Counted from the first letter of the stretch, positions 39,769 through 50,958 are shown. The stretch is 64,000 bases of DNA from Isochrysis galbana (GCA_018136815.1 CM030945.1:1742091-1806090), one strand, 5' to 3'. Made by a program: numbers and translations. The notes: a model not told the origin generated them from the letters alone.

Positions 39769-40412
39769 TGTCGTATTCCATACGATGACAAACTTTTACT
39801 TCTTTCTAACCTGCGGGTTATTTTAAGCCTCAAGGTCTCGTCGATTGGTATACCGCCTCTTCTCTTACTTTCTCTCGATGTCATCAAATGTTCCATGACC
39901 GTCTTCTGTCTTCTCTCGTCCATCGGTCGTAGCTCCCCAGCGAGGTCTGCCCTCGTTGTGCCGACTCCTCTGTCGCATGTCTGCGCGTTGCTGAATTGCC
40001 CTGGTGCCGACGCCTGGCCGTCCGTCCAGGTGTGGTTAGTTTTCGCCCTGTTTGGTTTAGTTTGTGTAGTTCTGTGCCCTTAGACTTTTTGAGTCCTTGC
40101 GTTGTAGTATCCCGTGTCTACCTCGGACCTAAGAAGCTCTCATTCTCATTCTCTCTCTCTTCCACTAGCCACTAGCTCGCTAGCTAGCCTCGTCTCTACT
40201 CTCCGACGCCACGCGTCGCAATCCTCCGACCGTAAGTCTACCTCATCGCTCGTAGCGCTCGATGGGAGACAGTGTCAGACCCGACTCTTACTATGACCTT
40301 TCAGACATATTCCCGCAAGCAACAATCAACGATCCTTCCACGACCGCGTTAGCTGCCGGCTCGATCGAACGGCCCTCTGCCTACGAGCCTGTAAGTCATC
40401 GCGTGTTCGACA
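39769..40412 (+). repeat. 3' LTR of the third LTR element (644 bp)
   Basis: Starts TGTCGTATTCCATACGA, with an immediate TCGTAT/ATACGA palindrome, and ends GTGTTCGACA, so TGTCG and CGACA are inverted. An ATG at 40262 opens MGDSVRPDSYYDL with TTALAAGSIERPS. Compared with 38023-38573 it has a one-base insertion near the end that breaks the in-phase reading, consistent with the untranslated 3' copy decaying. Confidence 0.88.
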
Positions 40413-40480
40413 AAGGGGGGTCCCTGGGGAATCCTTGGACACCCAGGAGGGGTGGAAAATAGTGGTTAAAATGCGTGAAT
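40413..40480. mobile_element. Right-end fragment of the GGTCACTCAC TIR transposon
   Basis: AAGGGGGGTCCCTGGGGAATCC to GTGAATGACCGGCC, nearly identical to 37945-38018. It begins exactly at the LTR end, so the same short sequence flanks both outer edges of the third LTR element. Confidence 0.8.
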
Positions 40481-41122
40481 GACCGGCCTAGTACTATAGT
40501 ACTATGTACTATGCCATGCACCATAGTCCATAGTCCATAGTATTTTGTATTCTGGCGACGGCTGGCTACGTACGGGTACGTACGGATCTTTTTAGTTTTT
40601 ATGGTTTATGGCCCTCTGGAACGACTTTCGGGCCGCTAGTGTTTGTAGCCCGACCCACCACCGAATCTTGGCCCGAGACCGAACCAGAAATAAGGAAAGA
40701 GGGTGGGCGGAGGAAGGCGAGATTTGAAGGGCAATGGAAATTGAAATTGGCGAAGTAGATGGTATATTTTGTACTTTGACTTTGAAAGTACTTTGTACAA
40801 TGTAAGTGTTGAACCGGTATGTTCAAATTCAGTGGTTTTTTGATAATGAATATTCAAATTAGAGCACACGTGCGTAAAGTATGTACATTAGCACTTCAAT
40901 TTGAGTAAAGATGCTCTCTCAATTGGAGAAGATGAAGATGTGCGTGCGTAAAAGTGGGGAAAGCTCGCACGGGGCAAACGCAGACAGACTCGTCTGCGGA
41001 CTGCTCGCGAGCCACAATATGTCGTCCAACCGCGCCGTCAGCGCCGGGCGTGCGATATCGCGCAACGGGGACAGCAGGGACCACGGTCCCCGAAGCAGGG
41101 GGCCCGCTCCTCGTCAAACTAT
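40481..41122. other. Intergenic region without supported gene
   Basis: AT-richer than its surroundings, with short ACTATAGT / CCATAGT tandem motifs near 40492-40545. The part nearest 41122 is presumably the 3' UTR of the light-harvesting gene. Confidence 0.45.
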
Positions 41123-42039
41123 CTACCAGTACGGAGCCGGATGGCCAAGAGCGGCCTGGGTCACGATGCCAGAGAACGCGAGCATGCAAGCGCGGCCGTT
41201 CTTCAGCTCAGCCTCGCGACGGGCAGGCGTGTCGAGCTTGAACGGATCAAGGCCGTAGTTGCCCGGCTCGTAGTCACCCCAGTCGCCATCGAGCTTCGGA
41301 ATGATCACCGAGAAATGAAGTGCCTCACAGACCGAGACAAAAGCAAGGAGCGCCCACATGTGACCGGACTCGACCCTGCAGCAGGAAAGGGAAGGTCCAG
41401 CTTGAATAGCACGTTGTGATGCAATGTGCTTATGGCTGGGTCAAACTGAGCCGTTCGTAGAAATCTGCCGCGTGGGCTGACAAGTGTTCAGATTAATGGC
41501 AAAATGGCCGACTAGCGATGCTAGGCAGACTCACATCTTGTCGTGCGCCTCCACGGACGAGCACTTGATGTCAAGGCCGGGGAGTCCCCAGCCAGCATCG
41601 TTGGCGATGAAGCCGGCGAAGGCGAGCATACAAAGGCGGCCGTGCCTGAAGGGGGCAAGAGCAGGCGTGCGTGTAAGCGTGAAGTCTGCGCAGCCCCTCT
41701 GCGCTAGGCTGTTCAGCCTAGCTTTCAAGTGTGCGCGCAGCGTTGCGGCGAGTGTGTAGAAGTAACCCTATTTCCCAGTCAAAGGCCTGCCCGCGCTGTG
41801 CCCTGCGCTGGCGACGCAGGGACTCGTTCTCTGTCTCACTTGAGCTCAGCCTCCCGCAGCCAGTTGTTGTCGTAAGTGGAGGCGAGGTTGAGGGGATCGT
41901 AGACGGTGCCCTTGACGGAGTACTTGCCGATCATGTTGTTGACGTTGCCGCCCATTGAGACAGCCGCGCGCGGGGCGGCCGCCACCGCCGCACTGGCGGG
42001 CGCCGAGAAGGCGAGGGGCATCGAGGAGAGGGCGAGCAT
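41123..42039 (-). CDS. Fucoxanthin-chlorophyll a/c light-harvesting protein (three exons)
   Basis: Exons on the minus strand: 42039-41840, 41645-41535 and 41375-41123. Introns are GT-AG, and 564 nt encode 187 residues. The N-terminus MLALSSMPLAFSAPASAAV resembles a signal peptide with an ASAFAP-like Phe site, as used for complex red plastids. The mature part has the three LHC helices. Helix 1 carries the ExxxHGR pigment/ion-pair motif (REAELKHGRLCMLAF), helix 2 is HMWALLAFVSVCEALHF, and helix 3 carries ExxxNGR (REAELKNGRACMLAFSGIVTQAAL). Length is normal to slightly short for the family. It binds chlorophyll and carotenoid in the thylakoid membrane and passes excitation to photosystems. A TTTTTATCC TATA-like box lies ~125 bp upstream of the ATG. 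The Lhcf/Lhcr subfamily was not resolved. Confidence 0.95.
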
Positions 42040-42546
42040 AGTTTAGTGTGCGGGGGGAGGCACAGAGGGGAGAGACAGAGAGAGAGAGAGAGGAAGAGGC
42101 TGGCAATGAACGTGCGCGGGGGGAGTACCCGATGGGGAGAGGGATGAGACCGCGAGTAGGATAAAAAGCCAGGGGAGTCGCCGAAGCAGGATGAATCTCC
42201 TGCACTCATCGGGCGTTTCTCACTCAATCTGGCCACTTTATGAAGTGACCACGCCTTTCGCTCGGGGTGCGCCGGGGCAACACGCTAGCGCCGCGAGGGG
42301 CCGCGGAGAGAGAGTAATTTGCGGATTGGATTGCTCGGCAAGGCGCGCGCGAGGGCGGAGCTGTTCTAATTTCTAAGGGGACCTCATGCATTCCTCCACC
42401 CTCTAACTTCTACGAGTGTTTCCTACGTTCAAGCCGCCCCGCGGGAGCCTCGAGAAAACGAACCTCGAAATCTTTTTTCCGCACTCTATGCCAGGAAAGA
42501 ATTACTATTAGAATTCAAATGGAATGTTCTCGCGGGTCGGAGGCTG
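42040..42546. promoter_or_regulatory. Shared promoter region between LHC (-) and GNAT (+) genes
   Basis: 507 bp between divergent start codons. The side serving the minus-strand LHC gene has a CT-rich 5' UTR-like stretch (42062-42100 on the plus strand reads GAGAGA) and a GGCTTTTTATCC TATA candidate near 42160-42171. Nothing equally clear faces the GNAT gene. Confidence 0.5.
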
Positions 42547-43110
42547 ATGGGCGTTCTCTTCCCCGGACTCGTGCCGCAACTGGCCGGCCTGGTCTTCCGT
42601 CCGGTGCTGCCCACCGTGCTCGATGCAGCCTACGCCATCGAAGCCGCTTCCTACCCACCGGATGAGGCTGCCTCACGTGCCGATCTCGAGCTGCGAATGA
42701 CGCAGGCCTCACCCTACTTTTGGGGCGCGTTCAATGAGCAAAAGCTGGCCCAAGGGGATCAGAGTGGGGCACTATGCGGATTCGTGTGCGGCACGCTTAC
42801 AAGCGCAGATCGCCTAACCGCCGAATCTATGTCGCGGCACGAGCCTGCAGGCACTACACTCTGCATTCATTCAGTAGTTGTGACGGGGCAACTCCGGAAT
42901 CGGGGTGTGGGGAGTTGGATCCTGCGGTCGTACCTCGAGCGCGTTGCTGGGGCGGGGACCACTGAGCAAGTGATGCTATTATGCAAGCAGCCCCTTGAGG
43001 GCTTCTACACCTCGGCGGGCTTCGAATCTCTTGGTGATTCTGGAGTCGTGCACGGTGCGGATCCTTGGACACTCATGCGGTTGCGATTGCCAACGAACAA
43101 GACCTCGTAG
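42547..43110 (+). CDS. GNAT-family N-acetyltransferase, arylalkylamine/serotonin acetyltransferase-like
   Basis: A single-exon 187-residue protein that fits the whole GNAT fold: the N-terminal AAYAIEAASYPPDEAASR region typical of AANAT-like enzymes, the central GFVCGTL and ESMSRHEPAGTTLCIHSVVV strands, the acetyl-CoA loop LRNRGVGSWILRSYL (Q/RxxGxG/A type), and the C-terminal FYTSAGFESLG with HGADPW. It would transfer acetyl from acetyl-CoA to an amine; the motif set is that of the serotonin N-acetyltransferase-like branch, but the physiological amine is unknown. No signal or transit peptide is visible. The first ATG was chosen since it leaves the conserved N-terminal block complete. It is transcribed away from the LHC gene. 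Confidence 0.88.
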   Translation: MGVLFPGLVPQLAGLVFRPVLPTVLDAAYAIEAASYPPDEAASRADLELRMTQASPYFWGAFNEQKLAQGDQSGALCGFVCGTLTSADRLTAESMSRHEPAGTTLCIHSVVVTGQLRNRGVGSWILRSYLERVAGAGTTEQVMLLCKQPLEGFYTSAGFESLGDSGVVHGADPWTLMRLRLPTNKTS

Positions 43111-43672
43111 GAATAGTGTGTTACTGCCCTCTGTATCTACGTCCATAATGGGCGCATGCGTCCGTTCATTACAGGAGCACCTAATATGCTGGCCATGCAT
43201 TCATGCCCATAGTGATGAGAGCTCGAGCTGGTGGTGCTGCTGCGTTACATGATGCTTGATGCTTGAACGGCTTAAATGATGGTGGCTAGTGGTAGTGGTT
43301 GGCTCTTACCGTTACTTACCGTTACTAGCGACAAGTGCCTCGGGGTCATGTGAATAGGACGTGACTCGCACGGACTCGTACTTTGGCACCTTGCTCAGAT
43401 CAGGAAGGAAGGCCGCGTGTTGAGGGTGCGAGGTTGTGTAAATCATGAATCAAAAGGCCCGTCCCGTCCCCACCCCCACACCGACCCCACACGCTAGGCC
43501 CAAAGTAGCGTGCACATGGACCGACCCCGCGAAACCGTAGACAAATTAATGAGGGGGGATTCGGATGGGGGCGTGAGCGCGGGGCAAGGGCGCTGTCAGC
43601 TGTTTCCCATGAGAAGGTTGGGTTGTAGTAGCGGTAGCCGACATATTCATATTCATATTCGAGATTCTTGTG
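43111..43672. other. Intergenic region without supported gene
   Basis: 3' flank of the acetyltransferase gene. It contains CATATTCATATTCATATTC at 43640-43658 and small TTACCGTTAC duplications near 43306-43325. No coding signal. Confidence 0.45.
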
Positions 43673-43679
43673 CTTTTGG

Positions 43680-44422
43680 TAGCCCGGTCACTCACTAGGG
43701 GGTTGCGAAGGGCACCATCGGTAATGGGCAAACGAGGACCTAAATAAGCTCCCTATAGGTTCTGGTATGAGAGATCAGCAAAAAAATCCGGGGTCCTCCG
43801 GCAAAATTTTCGAAAAATACTCAAAATCAGGGCCCTCTGACTCTGACGGCCGCGCAGACATATATAACGGGCCCCCTCCGGTATAATTTTATCGATGGCC
43901 TTCAAGCGCGCCTCTCGCAGCGCATAACGAAGCCATGGTCATCACCAGCAAACACGGTCGATACAGCCTGGTTTTGTAAAATACTTCTATGATTTCATGG
44001 TGTGCCACCCTCAAGACCCCGCGTGCCCCCTACCAGTGGCCCCACACACTGCTCGCGAGAGGTGTAGGCTCACCATGCCCACTACCTCCAGGCCATTCTT
44101 CGGCCGATCGCGGGCGATTGCCCTTCGCGGAAGCTCCGCGTTTCTTATAGTGATGTGCCCCTTATTCATTTCTCTGATTCCCTCCCGTGGGCGACCGTGC
44201 GACCGTGTCATTCTCATTCTCCCAAAATAGACCGCCACGCGCGGGGGAAGGGAGGGGGGTCACTCACCGACGCCATTGCCTTTCGTGGGGCGGGAGGGGA
44301 TTCGGGGGGGGGGGGGACGGTTGCCGGGGCAGGTAGGGGGGGCCCTGCGGAATCCTTGGACACCCAGGGGAGGTGGAAAATAGTGGTTAAAAAGACTCCT
44401 GAGTGAGCCGGAGACCGGGCTA
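43680..44422. mobile_element. Complete non-autonomous TIR transposon with CTTTTG target-site duplication
   Basis: The left end TAGCCCGGTCACTCACT (43680-43696) is the complement of the right end, where a 6-bp insertion splits the repeat (AGTGAG-ccggag-ACCGGGCTA, to 44422). CTTTTG occurs at 43673-43678 and at 44424-44429. The element spans 743 bp. It contains AT-rich left sequence shared with 55722-55990 and right sequence shared with 37733-38018 and 40413-40480. A 75-residue minus-strand frame (44011-44238) lacks protein features. The transposase source is not in this window, and the superfamily is not assigned. Confidence 0.82.
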
Positions 44423-44429
44423 GCTTTTG

Positions 44430-45539
44430 GGCCACTTTGCACTTTTGAGCAGTGCCGTGCCCGATGTGGATGTGGGTGTTGGCCGCCGAATCTTCAAACG
44501 TTTTAAATGCTGGCGTGCGGCAGATGCAATGGAAAGCAAGCTTGAGGAACACATGCCGCGTGGGTGTGGATGTTGGGCCTGGAGGGGGAATTTTTTTGTT
44601 GTTGAAAAGGATGAGTAAATCCGTGCGAGAGGAAGGCATTGAGGCCGTTGCAAGTTGCTGCAGCAATGCTTGGCATCTGAACCACAAGCAAACGACTTTC
44701 AGCGCAAACGCGATGGAACGTTTCAGAACAGGAGACGGCAAATGCACACAGGGAAACGACGAGGAGTTTGCAGCAGCTGCTAAGTCAGCAGGTGCGCTGT
44801 CGTAGCAAGGATGAAGCATCTAGTTGTCCCTCTCATTTCTCGAGATCCTCGCACGCAAGCGATCACGGTTGGTGCATTTTCATGCGCTGAATGGTGATGT
44901 CTCTGCTCGAATGTTTTTCTCCCGCGTTTACAGTTTACATCCCATGTTGGCAACAAATCACCGCGAAGCAGGACCGACGGTCCACTGACGTTGCACAAAT
45001 GAACTGCGCGATAAATGTTGACGAATCGCGGTCCACAAAACATGCGACGAGGGTTGTCGTCAATCTCAGGGCTTCGGTGTCGGAGCCTCGGGTGGCAACC
45101 TACTTAAATGGCTTCAAGTGACGTCGTCGGCTCTCATCGGTTGCCCACGTGGCGTCACCGACGAGGCGCGCCAGCTCGGTGAACAAAACGTTGAGCGGCG
45201 TCGGACAATAAGCAAGAACATGAATCAATATGGCATGACCACCCACCATAGTTGGGCAGTCTTGGACAAGCGGGGATGCATTGCTACGAGCGCTGAGCCG
45301 CGTGTAGGACGCATTCATGGTCTCAGTAGGGAGGAACACCAAGAGCCACGTTATGAGGGGCGGTTGTCTCCTCACTGTCCGTCGACCTGGTCCGTTGTCA
45401 CGTGGTCCCTTTTTGTCGGCATCAAGGGCAAACGAGACAGCGCATGCTGTGTCGTGCACCACTCTAAATCTAGATGCCCGATCACTCGACCGCCGCTCCC
45501 AATCCACCGTGTTCTCGGCCAGCCGGCAACAGGGTGCCT
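44430..45539. other. Intergenic region without supported gene
   Basis: A minus-strand frame at 45100-45507 (135 residues) and a plus frame at 44452-44805 have no recognisable motif, paralogue or splice-consistent partner. The left-hand part abuts the transposon; the right-hand part is 3' flank of the SRPBCC gene. Confidence 0.4.
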
Positions 45540-47228
45540 CTATCTCTGCTGCGTTCGCTTCCGTTTTTCATGCAGCTTCTCGGCTGCCGAACGCACTGCC
45601 AGCAGGTTGATTGGCACGTCTTCGCGGATACGCCACTGAAGCGCCGGTACCGGCACGAGACCCTTCGGGGTAATGTCCACCTTGGCAAAGCGACAAGCGG
45701 AAGCTAGCGGTCAATCAACATGAGGCACCGCTTCCACTTGACGCGACACGTTGATGAAGCAATTGGCAGGGTCTACGTCTGACCACTGGACTGGCAGGCT
45801 AGGAGATACGTGCCATTAGCGCGCACCTTGTACGAAAGCTTTGTGGTGTACTCGAATTTCGTTGGGTCGTCACGTTGCCGAATGCGCGAATATGGCTGCA
45901 CACGCCACTCACCCTCAAAGGCAGCAAACATGATCGACTCGACCAACTTGAACTCGATGCGACGCATGCCCCGCGCCTCATTATCCCCACCCTTGCATTC
46001 GTTCATGTCCATCAGGACAGATGCGCGGAAGTCAAAGCCTGCAGCATTGTGCGGGGGCGTTACCAGCGCAAGGATGCTGGGCAAAGAGCATTACACTGAT
46101 GGCGATTCGATTGCGCCAGCCAGAGCCAAGATGGCAGCCCAGACCAACAAGTCGGTCGAGGTCCACCCTTGTGGAATCGGACCCACAATTCGACGATAGG
46201 CAAGCCTCATCCAGACGAAAGCACCCATGCAGTCCAGTCGGGAGCGATGGCAAAGAAGAACACACCTACAATTTTCTGGGCCCCCTCTTGAAACAACCGA
46301 ATCCCACCGGGCAACGGGTGTGGCCGCAGCTCGGAGGTGACTAGATTCGGCACATGTGTTGCGAGATTGGCATAATCGGTGATGATCGCCCAAACAGCCT
46401 CTGGCGGGGCGCTCACAACAATGCTTGCCTACAGGAACGAGGCAAGGACCGCCCAGGTTAGCTTTCTTTCGGGTGGTTGGAGGGCTTGGTAGCTCTCTTT
46501 GCACATGGTGGATGGGAGCCTTAAGTGCTGTCTGAGGCATAGTGAAGAGGACGTCCAGCTCATGTGCACATGCACATTTGCCATAGAGGGCATCAAGCCC
46601 ATCAAAAAGCTGCTCATCTCCTCCCGGCGTCCAGCTCTTTGTGGTCTCGCCCTCGCTTGTGTAATCACAAACCCCCTTCTGCCCCGAACCTGGTTGCGTT
46701 GTTGCGCAGCAGCCATCCTCACTGTGCGCACATAATCCCAACATCGCTTCAACACGCCTCGAATTTTCCTGAGCCCGCCCAATGCGCATGCCCCACGCCA
46801 ACCTGTCGATGCCCATCTCGAAACACACGCTCCGTGCGCCCTCTCCGAAACGCCCACTCCCAAACGCCTCCTCGTCCCTCCATAGGCTAAGTCTCGCCCC
46901 TCCCCCTACCCCTATCAAGCGCGTAATCAAGTCCTCAGGCGTGCCAGTCAGAGCCCTGTGCTCCAGTAGAGTCCTTTGAACCGGCCGCCGCGGCTGCGGG
47001 GCCAGCAAGAGCGTGCGAGAGTGTAAAGCCGGCACTCACTGAGATGCAGCGCGAGTTGAATCCGGTGGTCGAGATGGAGACGGGCACGTTAGTGCGCGAG
47101 GAATGGGCGGGGCTCGGCTGCTGCATCACACCGCTCGCGCGCGCTATGGGCGCCGCCCGCCGACGGCTCTGTGCCGGGCTCGAGAGCGGGTGCGTGTAAG
47201 CGAGGGCGGCGACCACCACGGCCCACAT
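45540..47228 (-). CDS. SRPBCC/polyketide-cyclase-like protein, plastid-targeted (four exons)
   Basis: Exons on the minus strand: 47228-47040, 46428-46266, 46038-45827 and 45680-45540. All introns are GT-AG, and 705 nt encode 234 residues. The leader MWAVVVAALAYTHPLSSPAQ followed by SRRRAAP and a Ser-rich stretch fits a signal plus transit peptide. The body is an SRPBCC helix-grip domain: ASIVVSAPPEAVWAIITDY, HVPNLVTSELR, RLFQEGAQKIVGFDFRASV, EGEWRVQPY, then the C-terminal VDITPKGLVPVPALQWRIRED and a final Lys/Arg-rich helix. Proteins of this plastid/cyanobacterial type bind a hydrophobic ligand such as a lipid, pigment or quinone; which one is unknown. The 611-bp first intron is long for this window. 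A (GA)n tract begins 30 bp upstream of the ATG. Confidence 0.85.
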
Positions 47229-47840
<612 letters not shown>

Positions 47841-48042
47841 TCCCCGAACCTTCCACGCGCGGCGATCGGGCCGAACGAAACCCCCTCTCCCCCGCCCATT
47901 TCCTCTGGGAAAGCCACCTGAAACTTCCCTCTCCCCGCGTGCCGTCAAGCTTCGTTGGCGGCGAGTCGGTGCCGTTGCTCGTGGCCGCGGAGGAAAGTTT
48001 TGTACTCTAGAGCTCACTGTACACTACTCGAGGGGTATACAT

Positions 48043-48202
48043 GCCTAGATGGGAAATACGTATTTACCGTATTTGGCCAGAGGCCAAATACATATGTATT
48101 TGGCTGTATTTGAAGCGTGTCCTGGGTTGTAGGCCTCGAATGTATTTGAAATGTATTTGGCCGGAGGCCAAATACATATGTATTTGGCTGTATTTGCAGG
48201 CC
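48043..48202. mobile_element. MITE copy, right end missing
   Basis: CCTAGATGGGAAATACG onward matches 20693-20850 almost base for base, including GGCCAAATACATATGTATTT palindromes, and stops after TATTTGCAGGCC, before the right terminal repeat. Confidence 0.9.
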
Positions 48203-48888
48203 TGGGCGAGCCATCCCGTCCCGACAACACAACCGCGGGTGCAAGAGCGCACAACCGGAGCGGCTGCGATCACTACGACGGGCATGTGTTCTCCAAAGCC
48301 GGCAAGCTACATGATGACCTCAAGGCGTCTCAGGGTGATGAGACCCTTGAACACGCTCTGATAGCATCTGTTAATTGTGAGTGATAGAGTGCCCGTGCTT
48401 GCTTGGCAGTAGCGTGTCGGTGGGGCCATGCTGTATAGCTGTTGTTGTACGCACGAGCGCGCTGCCTGCTCTGTAAGTGTAGGTGCGCTAACATTGTAAC
48501 AATGGTAATTATCTACTAGATATCTAGCCTTCGGCCGATTGCTATCCACCTAGATATAGATAGTGCCTTGGCGCTATCCACCTAGATAGAGATAGTGAAA
48601 AAGCGGCCTAGATAGGTAGATATCTAGATATCTGGGTATCTAGTTCCACGCCTTACAAATTCGTTGAAAATCTTTTCTTCTTTTCTTCGACTCACCCATC
48701 ACCCACTGGACGAGGCTCGTCGACCAACGCCGGATTGGGGGGGCTCGAGCACAGGAGCACAGGAGCGCGGCGAGGACGGCCTGGACGCTGGCGCTCGTGA
48801 GCCAGGTGTCGATGGCCCCAACGTTGAGAAGCTGGAAGTCGGTGGCAACGTCGGGCGAGGGCGAATGGCGAATCCTGCGAGGGGCGGG
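48203..48888. other. Intergenic region without supported gene
   Basis: A TAGATATCTAG-type cluster (CTAGATATAGATAGTG and inverted relatives) lies at 48516-48650 and can form alternative hairpins. No coding signal. Confidence 0.45.
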
Positions 48889-49165
48889 TCAGGTCGTTTG
48901 CCTTCATTTGGTACCCCTCGTTTCCAAATACGCGATGCGGGGCCACCACGAGGGAGTCCCAATCCTAGGGGTGGGAAGGCGAGGGAGGGTGAAGGCGCGG
49001 GGGCGGCCCCAGTCTCGGCCGCGTCACAGGTACCCCTCCTCCTGCTCTCCCTCTTTGTCGACCCCACCTCTCCCTCCGCCCCCTCGACTCCGGAGTGCTC
49101 CTGGAATGTGATTCCCGCCCGAGGTCGTATGCCTTCGTTTGGTACCCCTCGTTTCCAAATACGCT
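48889..49165 (+). repeat. Unclassified repeat family, left segment, copy 1
   Basis: GGTCGTTTGCCTTCATTTGGTACC to GTCTCGGCCGCGTCACAGGTACC and TTTGTCGACCCCAC match 56480-56704. The start motif recurs with small changes at 49130-49163. Each start contains CATTTGGTACCCCTCGTTTCCAAAT, a 6-bp-arm hairpin. Confidence 0.82.
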
Positions 49166-49229
49166 CCCGGTACAAAAAAATCTTCTAGTATTTGAGTAAA
49201 GGCAGACACCCACCTCACAGTGCTCAACC

Positions 49230-49731
49230 ATGTCTACAAATGGAAGGGCGCCTGCTGATATAGTACTGAAGCGATTGGAATGGATCAAAAAAAAGATGGA
49301 CCAGAACTTTAAAAAAATTCATCACACCTCTCTTTCCATATGCCAATTCTAAAACTGCCATGCAGGTTATAGCGGAAGCATTGGACAGCATCAGTCCGCC
49401 GCCGCCGGTTGGGGGCTCCTGGGGCGACCTAAGTTTGTTGACGTACACTGAAGAATGTCAGTTCTTATTCAATGTATTCAATTTCAAGCACAATACGAAA
49501 ATTGAAGACACCTTACACACCATTTGCGAGATTGATAAACCATTCACATCGGTTTATATTAGACACACTCTCTTGAGCAATAAATTCACTGAGAAAACAA
49601 TCCTCGATATGAGTCGTGACGTTCTGCTAGCTGGGTACAATCAAAACTTATGTCAATTTGGAATTAATTCCCCACCTCCAAGAATTGTTAGAAGGTGTCG
49701 ATTCGGGTTCAGCTTCCCAAGTAAAGATTGA
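49230..49731 (+). CDS. AT-rich island ORF(s), unknown protein, possibly frameshifted
   Basis: Two overlapping frames. ATG 49230 gives 40 codons (MSTNGRAPADIVLKRLEWIK, Lys-rich end) to TAA 49352. A second frame, open from about 49256 with ATG 49360, gives 123 residues to 49731 (TYTEECQFLFNVFNFKHNTK, then RHTLLSNKFTEKTILDMSRD). The A-run at 49288-49315 could conceal a frameshift joining them. Base composition and amino-acid usage (Asn, Lys, Ile, Phe) differ sharply from the GC-rich surroundings, suggesting transferred or viral/mobile DNA. It sits between left and right segments of a repeat family. I recognise no family. Confidence 0.4.
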
Positions 49732-49793
49732 AAACAAAAGGCCGCTTATCGGTTCGGGTTCAGCTCCCGTAAAGATTGAACCCACAAGGCCCA
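49697..49793. repeat. Two tandem ~41-bp near-copies
   Basis: TCGGGTTCAGCTTCCC...GTAAAGATTGAAAACAAAAGGCC is followed 54 bp on by TCGGGTTCAGCTCCCGTAAAGATTGAACCCACAAGGCC. The first overlaps the end of the AT-rich ORF. Confidence 0.7.
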
Positions 49794-49813
49794 GCAACAT
49801 CAAATACAAAAAA

Positions 49814-49840
49814 GCTCGGTCCTAGGACACCGGGCCGAGC
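49814..49840. terminator. GC-rich stem-loop after the AT-rich island
   Basis: GCTCGGTCC (49814-49822) pairs with GGGCCGAGC (49832-49840) with one T-G wobble and a 9-base loop. It marks the right edge of the AT-rich segment. Terminator, replication hairpin or coincidence cannot be separated. Confidence 0.35.
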
Positions 49841-50049
49841 TCACCATGAGGGCGCTCCTGCGAGCAAGGGGATGCATGGTAACTAGTGCGTGCCCCCCCT
49901 CGATGAAAATTCCAGCGGCCTCCTCGTCACGCATGACGTGGCCGCCGCGCAGCCGCATGCAGGACCTCTCCTCACACTTGTCTTGAAAGGATCGTCTTCA
50001 ATGAGTGCATCGGATGTATACCGCACTCCTCGTGTCTGCGTGTATCTAA

Positions 50050-50551
50050 CACCGGCGACACCGCCACAGCAGACGACAACTCGTGCCCATGATTTTCACT
50101 ATGCAAGATGTGTTGCGTTTGGGATATGCTTACGATTTGGCAAGGCTCAGGGGTCCGACGACTCCACCGCCGCGTAAGCGAAGTATGAAGTATGACAGAA
50201 TCCACACGATCTGACACCCCGGGGGGCGGAAAGCGACCCCCGGCCGCAAATCCGGCAAATAAAACATCCCGAGGCTGGTTTACTCTCGATGATAATAAAA
50301 ACCTCGTCCTGAATCCGATCGCGTTAGGGGTTCTGAGGGTCGTCACTGTTACAACGATATCTTTGGTTACACTGGCGACGGGGAAATGCATGGAGCGTGC
50401 GATTGAATGTATCAACCGAATGCGGAATGAATCCTGGCTCCGGGAGGAGGTCGGGAGAGATCATGTCGAGTCGGTCGAGGAAGTGTCAAACGAGCTTTCA
50501 GAGGCTGCAAGAATTCCCGATGAGGAATGGACCGCCTTGTCTGAGGGCTGA
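50050..50551 (+). pseudogene. Repeat family right segment copy 1: QDVLRLGYAYD ORF, frame-disrupted
   Basis: Matches 56808-56985. The ATG at 50089 gives MIFTMQDVLRLGYAYD and TTPPPRKRS but stops at about 50213 because of small insertions. An overlapping frame from 50192 resumes the shared ESTRSDTPGG and then diverges into a 119-residue ORF with a hydrophobic stretch (NLVLNPIALGVLRVVTVTTI) and an acidic end (to TGA 50551). N-terminus and basic patch are conserved between copies; the C-terminus is not. Function unknown. Confidence 0.5.
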
Positions 50552-50958
50552 GGGCCGGCGCGAATGGCCGACAGGAGCATCGAATCGTCCATAAAGGCCA
50601 ACGGGGAGGTTGGGGCAGAGCGGGGAGAGGGGCACATTGCCGCGGCGAAAGGAGCGCGGAGAAGAGCAGGAGCAGGGGTAGGAGAGGAGCAAGGGTAGGG
50701 AGGAGCGGGGGAGGGGAGGAGCAGGGGGGAGGAGCAGGGGGGAGGAGCAGGGGGACTCAAAAGCCGCAGGAAGTCGGTTGGCTTTCGCGTCCTCGTGCGT
50801 CGAAAAGGGTGCGCCGTACCGCCCCCGCGTAAGCTCTGGAACTTCGAAGCCGGGTATACCCTCGGGCAGAGCCTACTATACCATATGAAATGCTTCCGTG
50901 GCTGTACACGCTATTCGCTGTCGGGGATCTGAAATCCCAGGAGCACCCCCCCCCCCGG
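50552..50958. other. Intergenic region without supported gene
   Basis: Contains GAGGAGCAGGGGG tandem units at about 50700-50757. No coding signal. Confidence 0.45.

Noticed and set aside
39318-39923. Gly-rich or Pro-rich ORFs around 39.3-39.9 kb
   Set aside because: They read through a C-rich minisatellite and homopolymers beside a gap; no motif.
44011-44238. 75-residue ORF in the TIR transposon, similar to the start of the 508-residue Gag frame
   Set aside because: The similarity is explained by shared transposon DNA, and other copies do not conserve the frame. It is not a transposase.
45100-45507. 135-codon minus-strand ORF
   Set aside because: No recognised domain, no signal peptide, no paralogue in the window; it overlaps the expected 3' flank of the SRPBCC gene.
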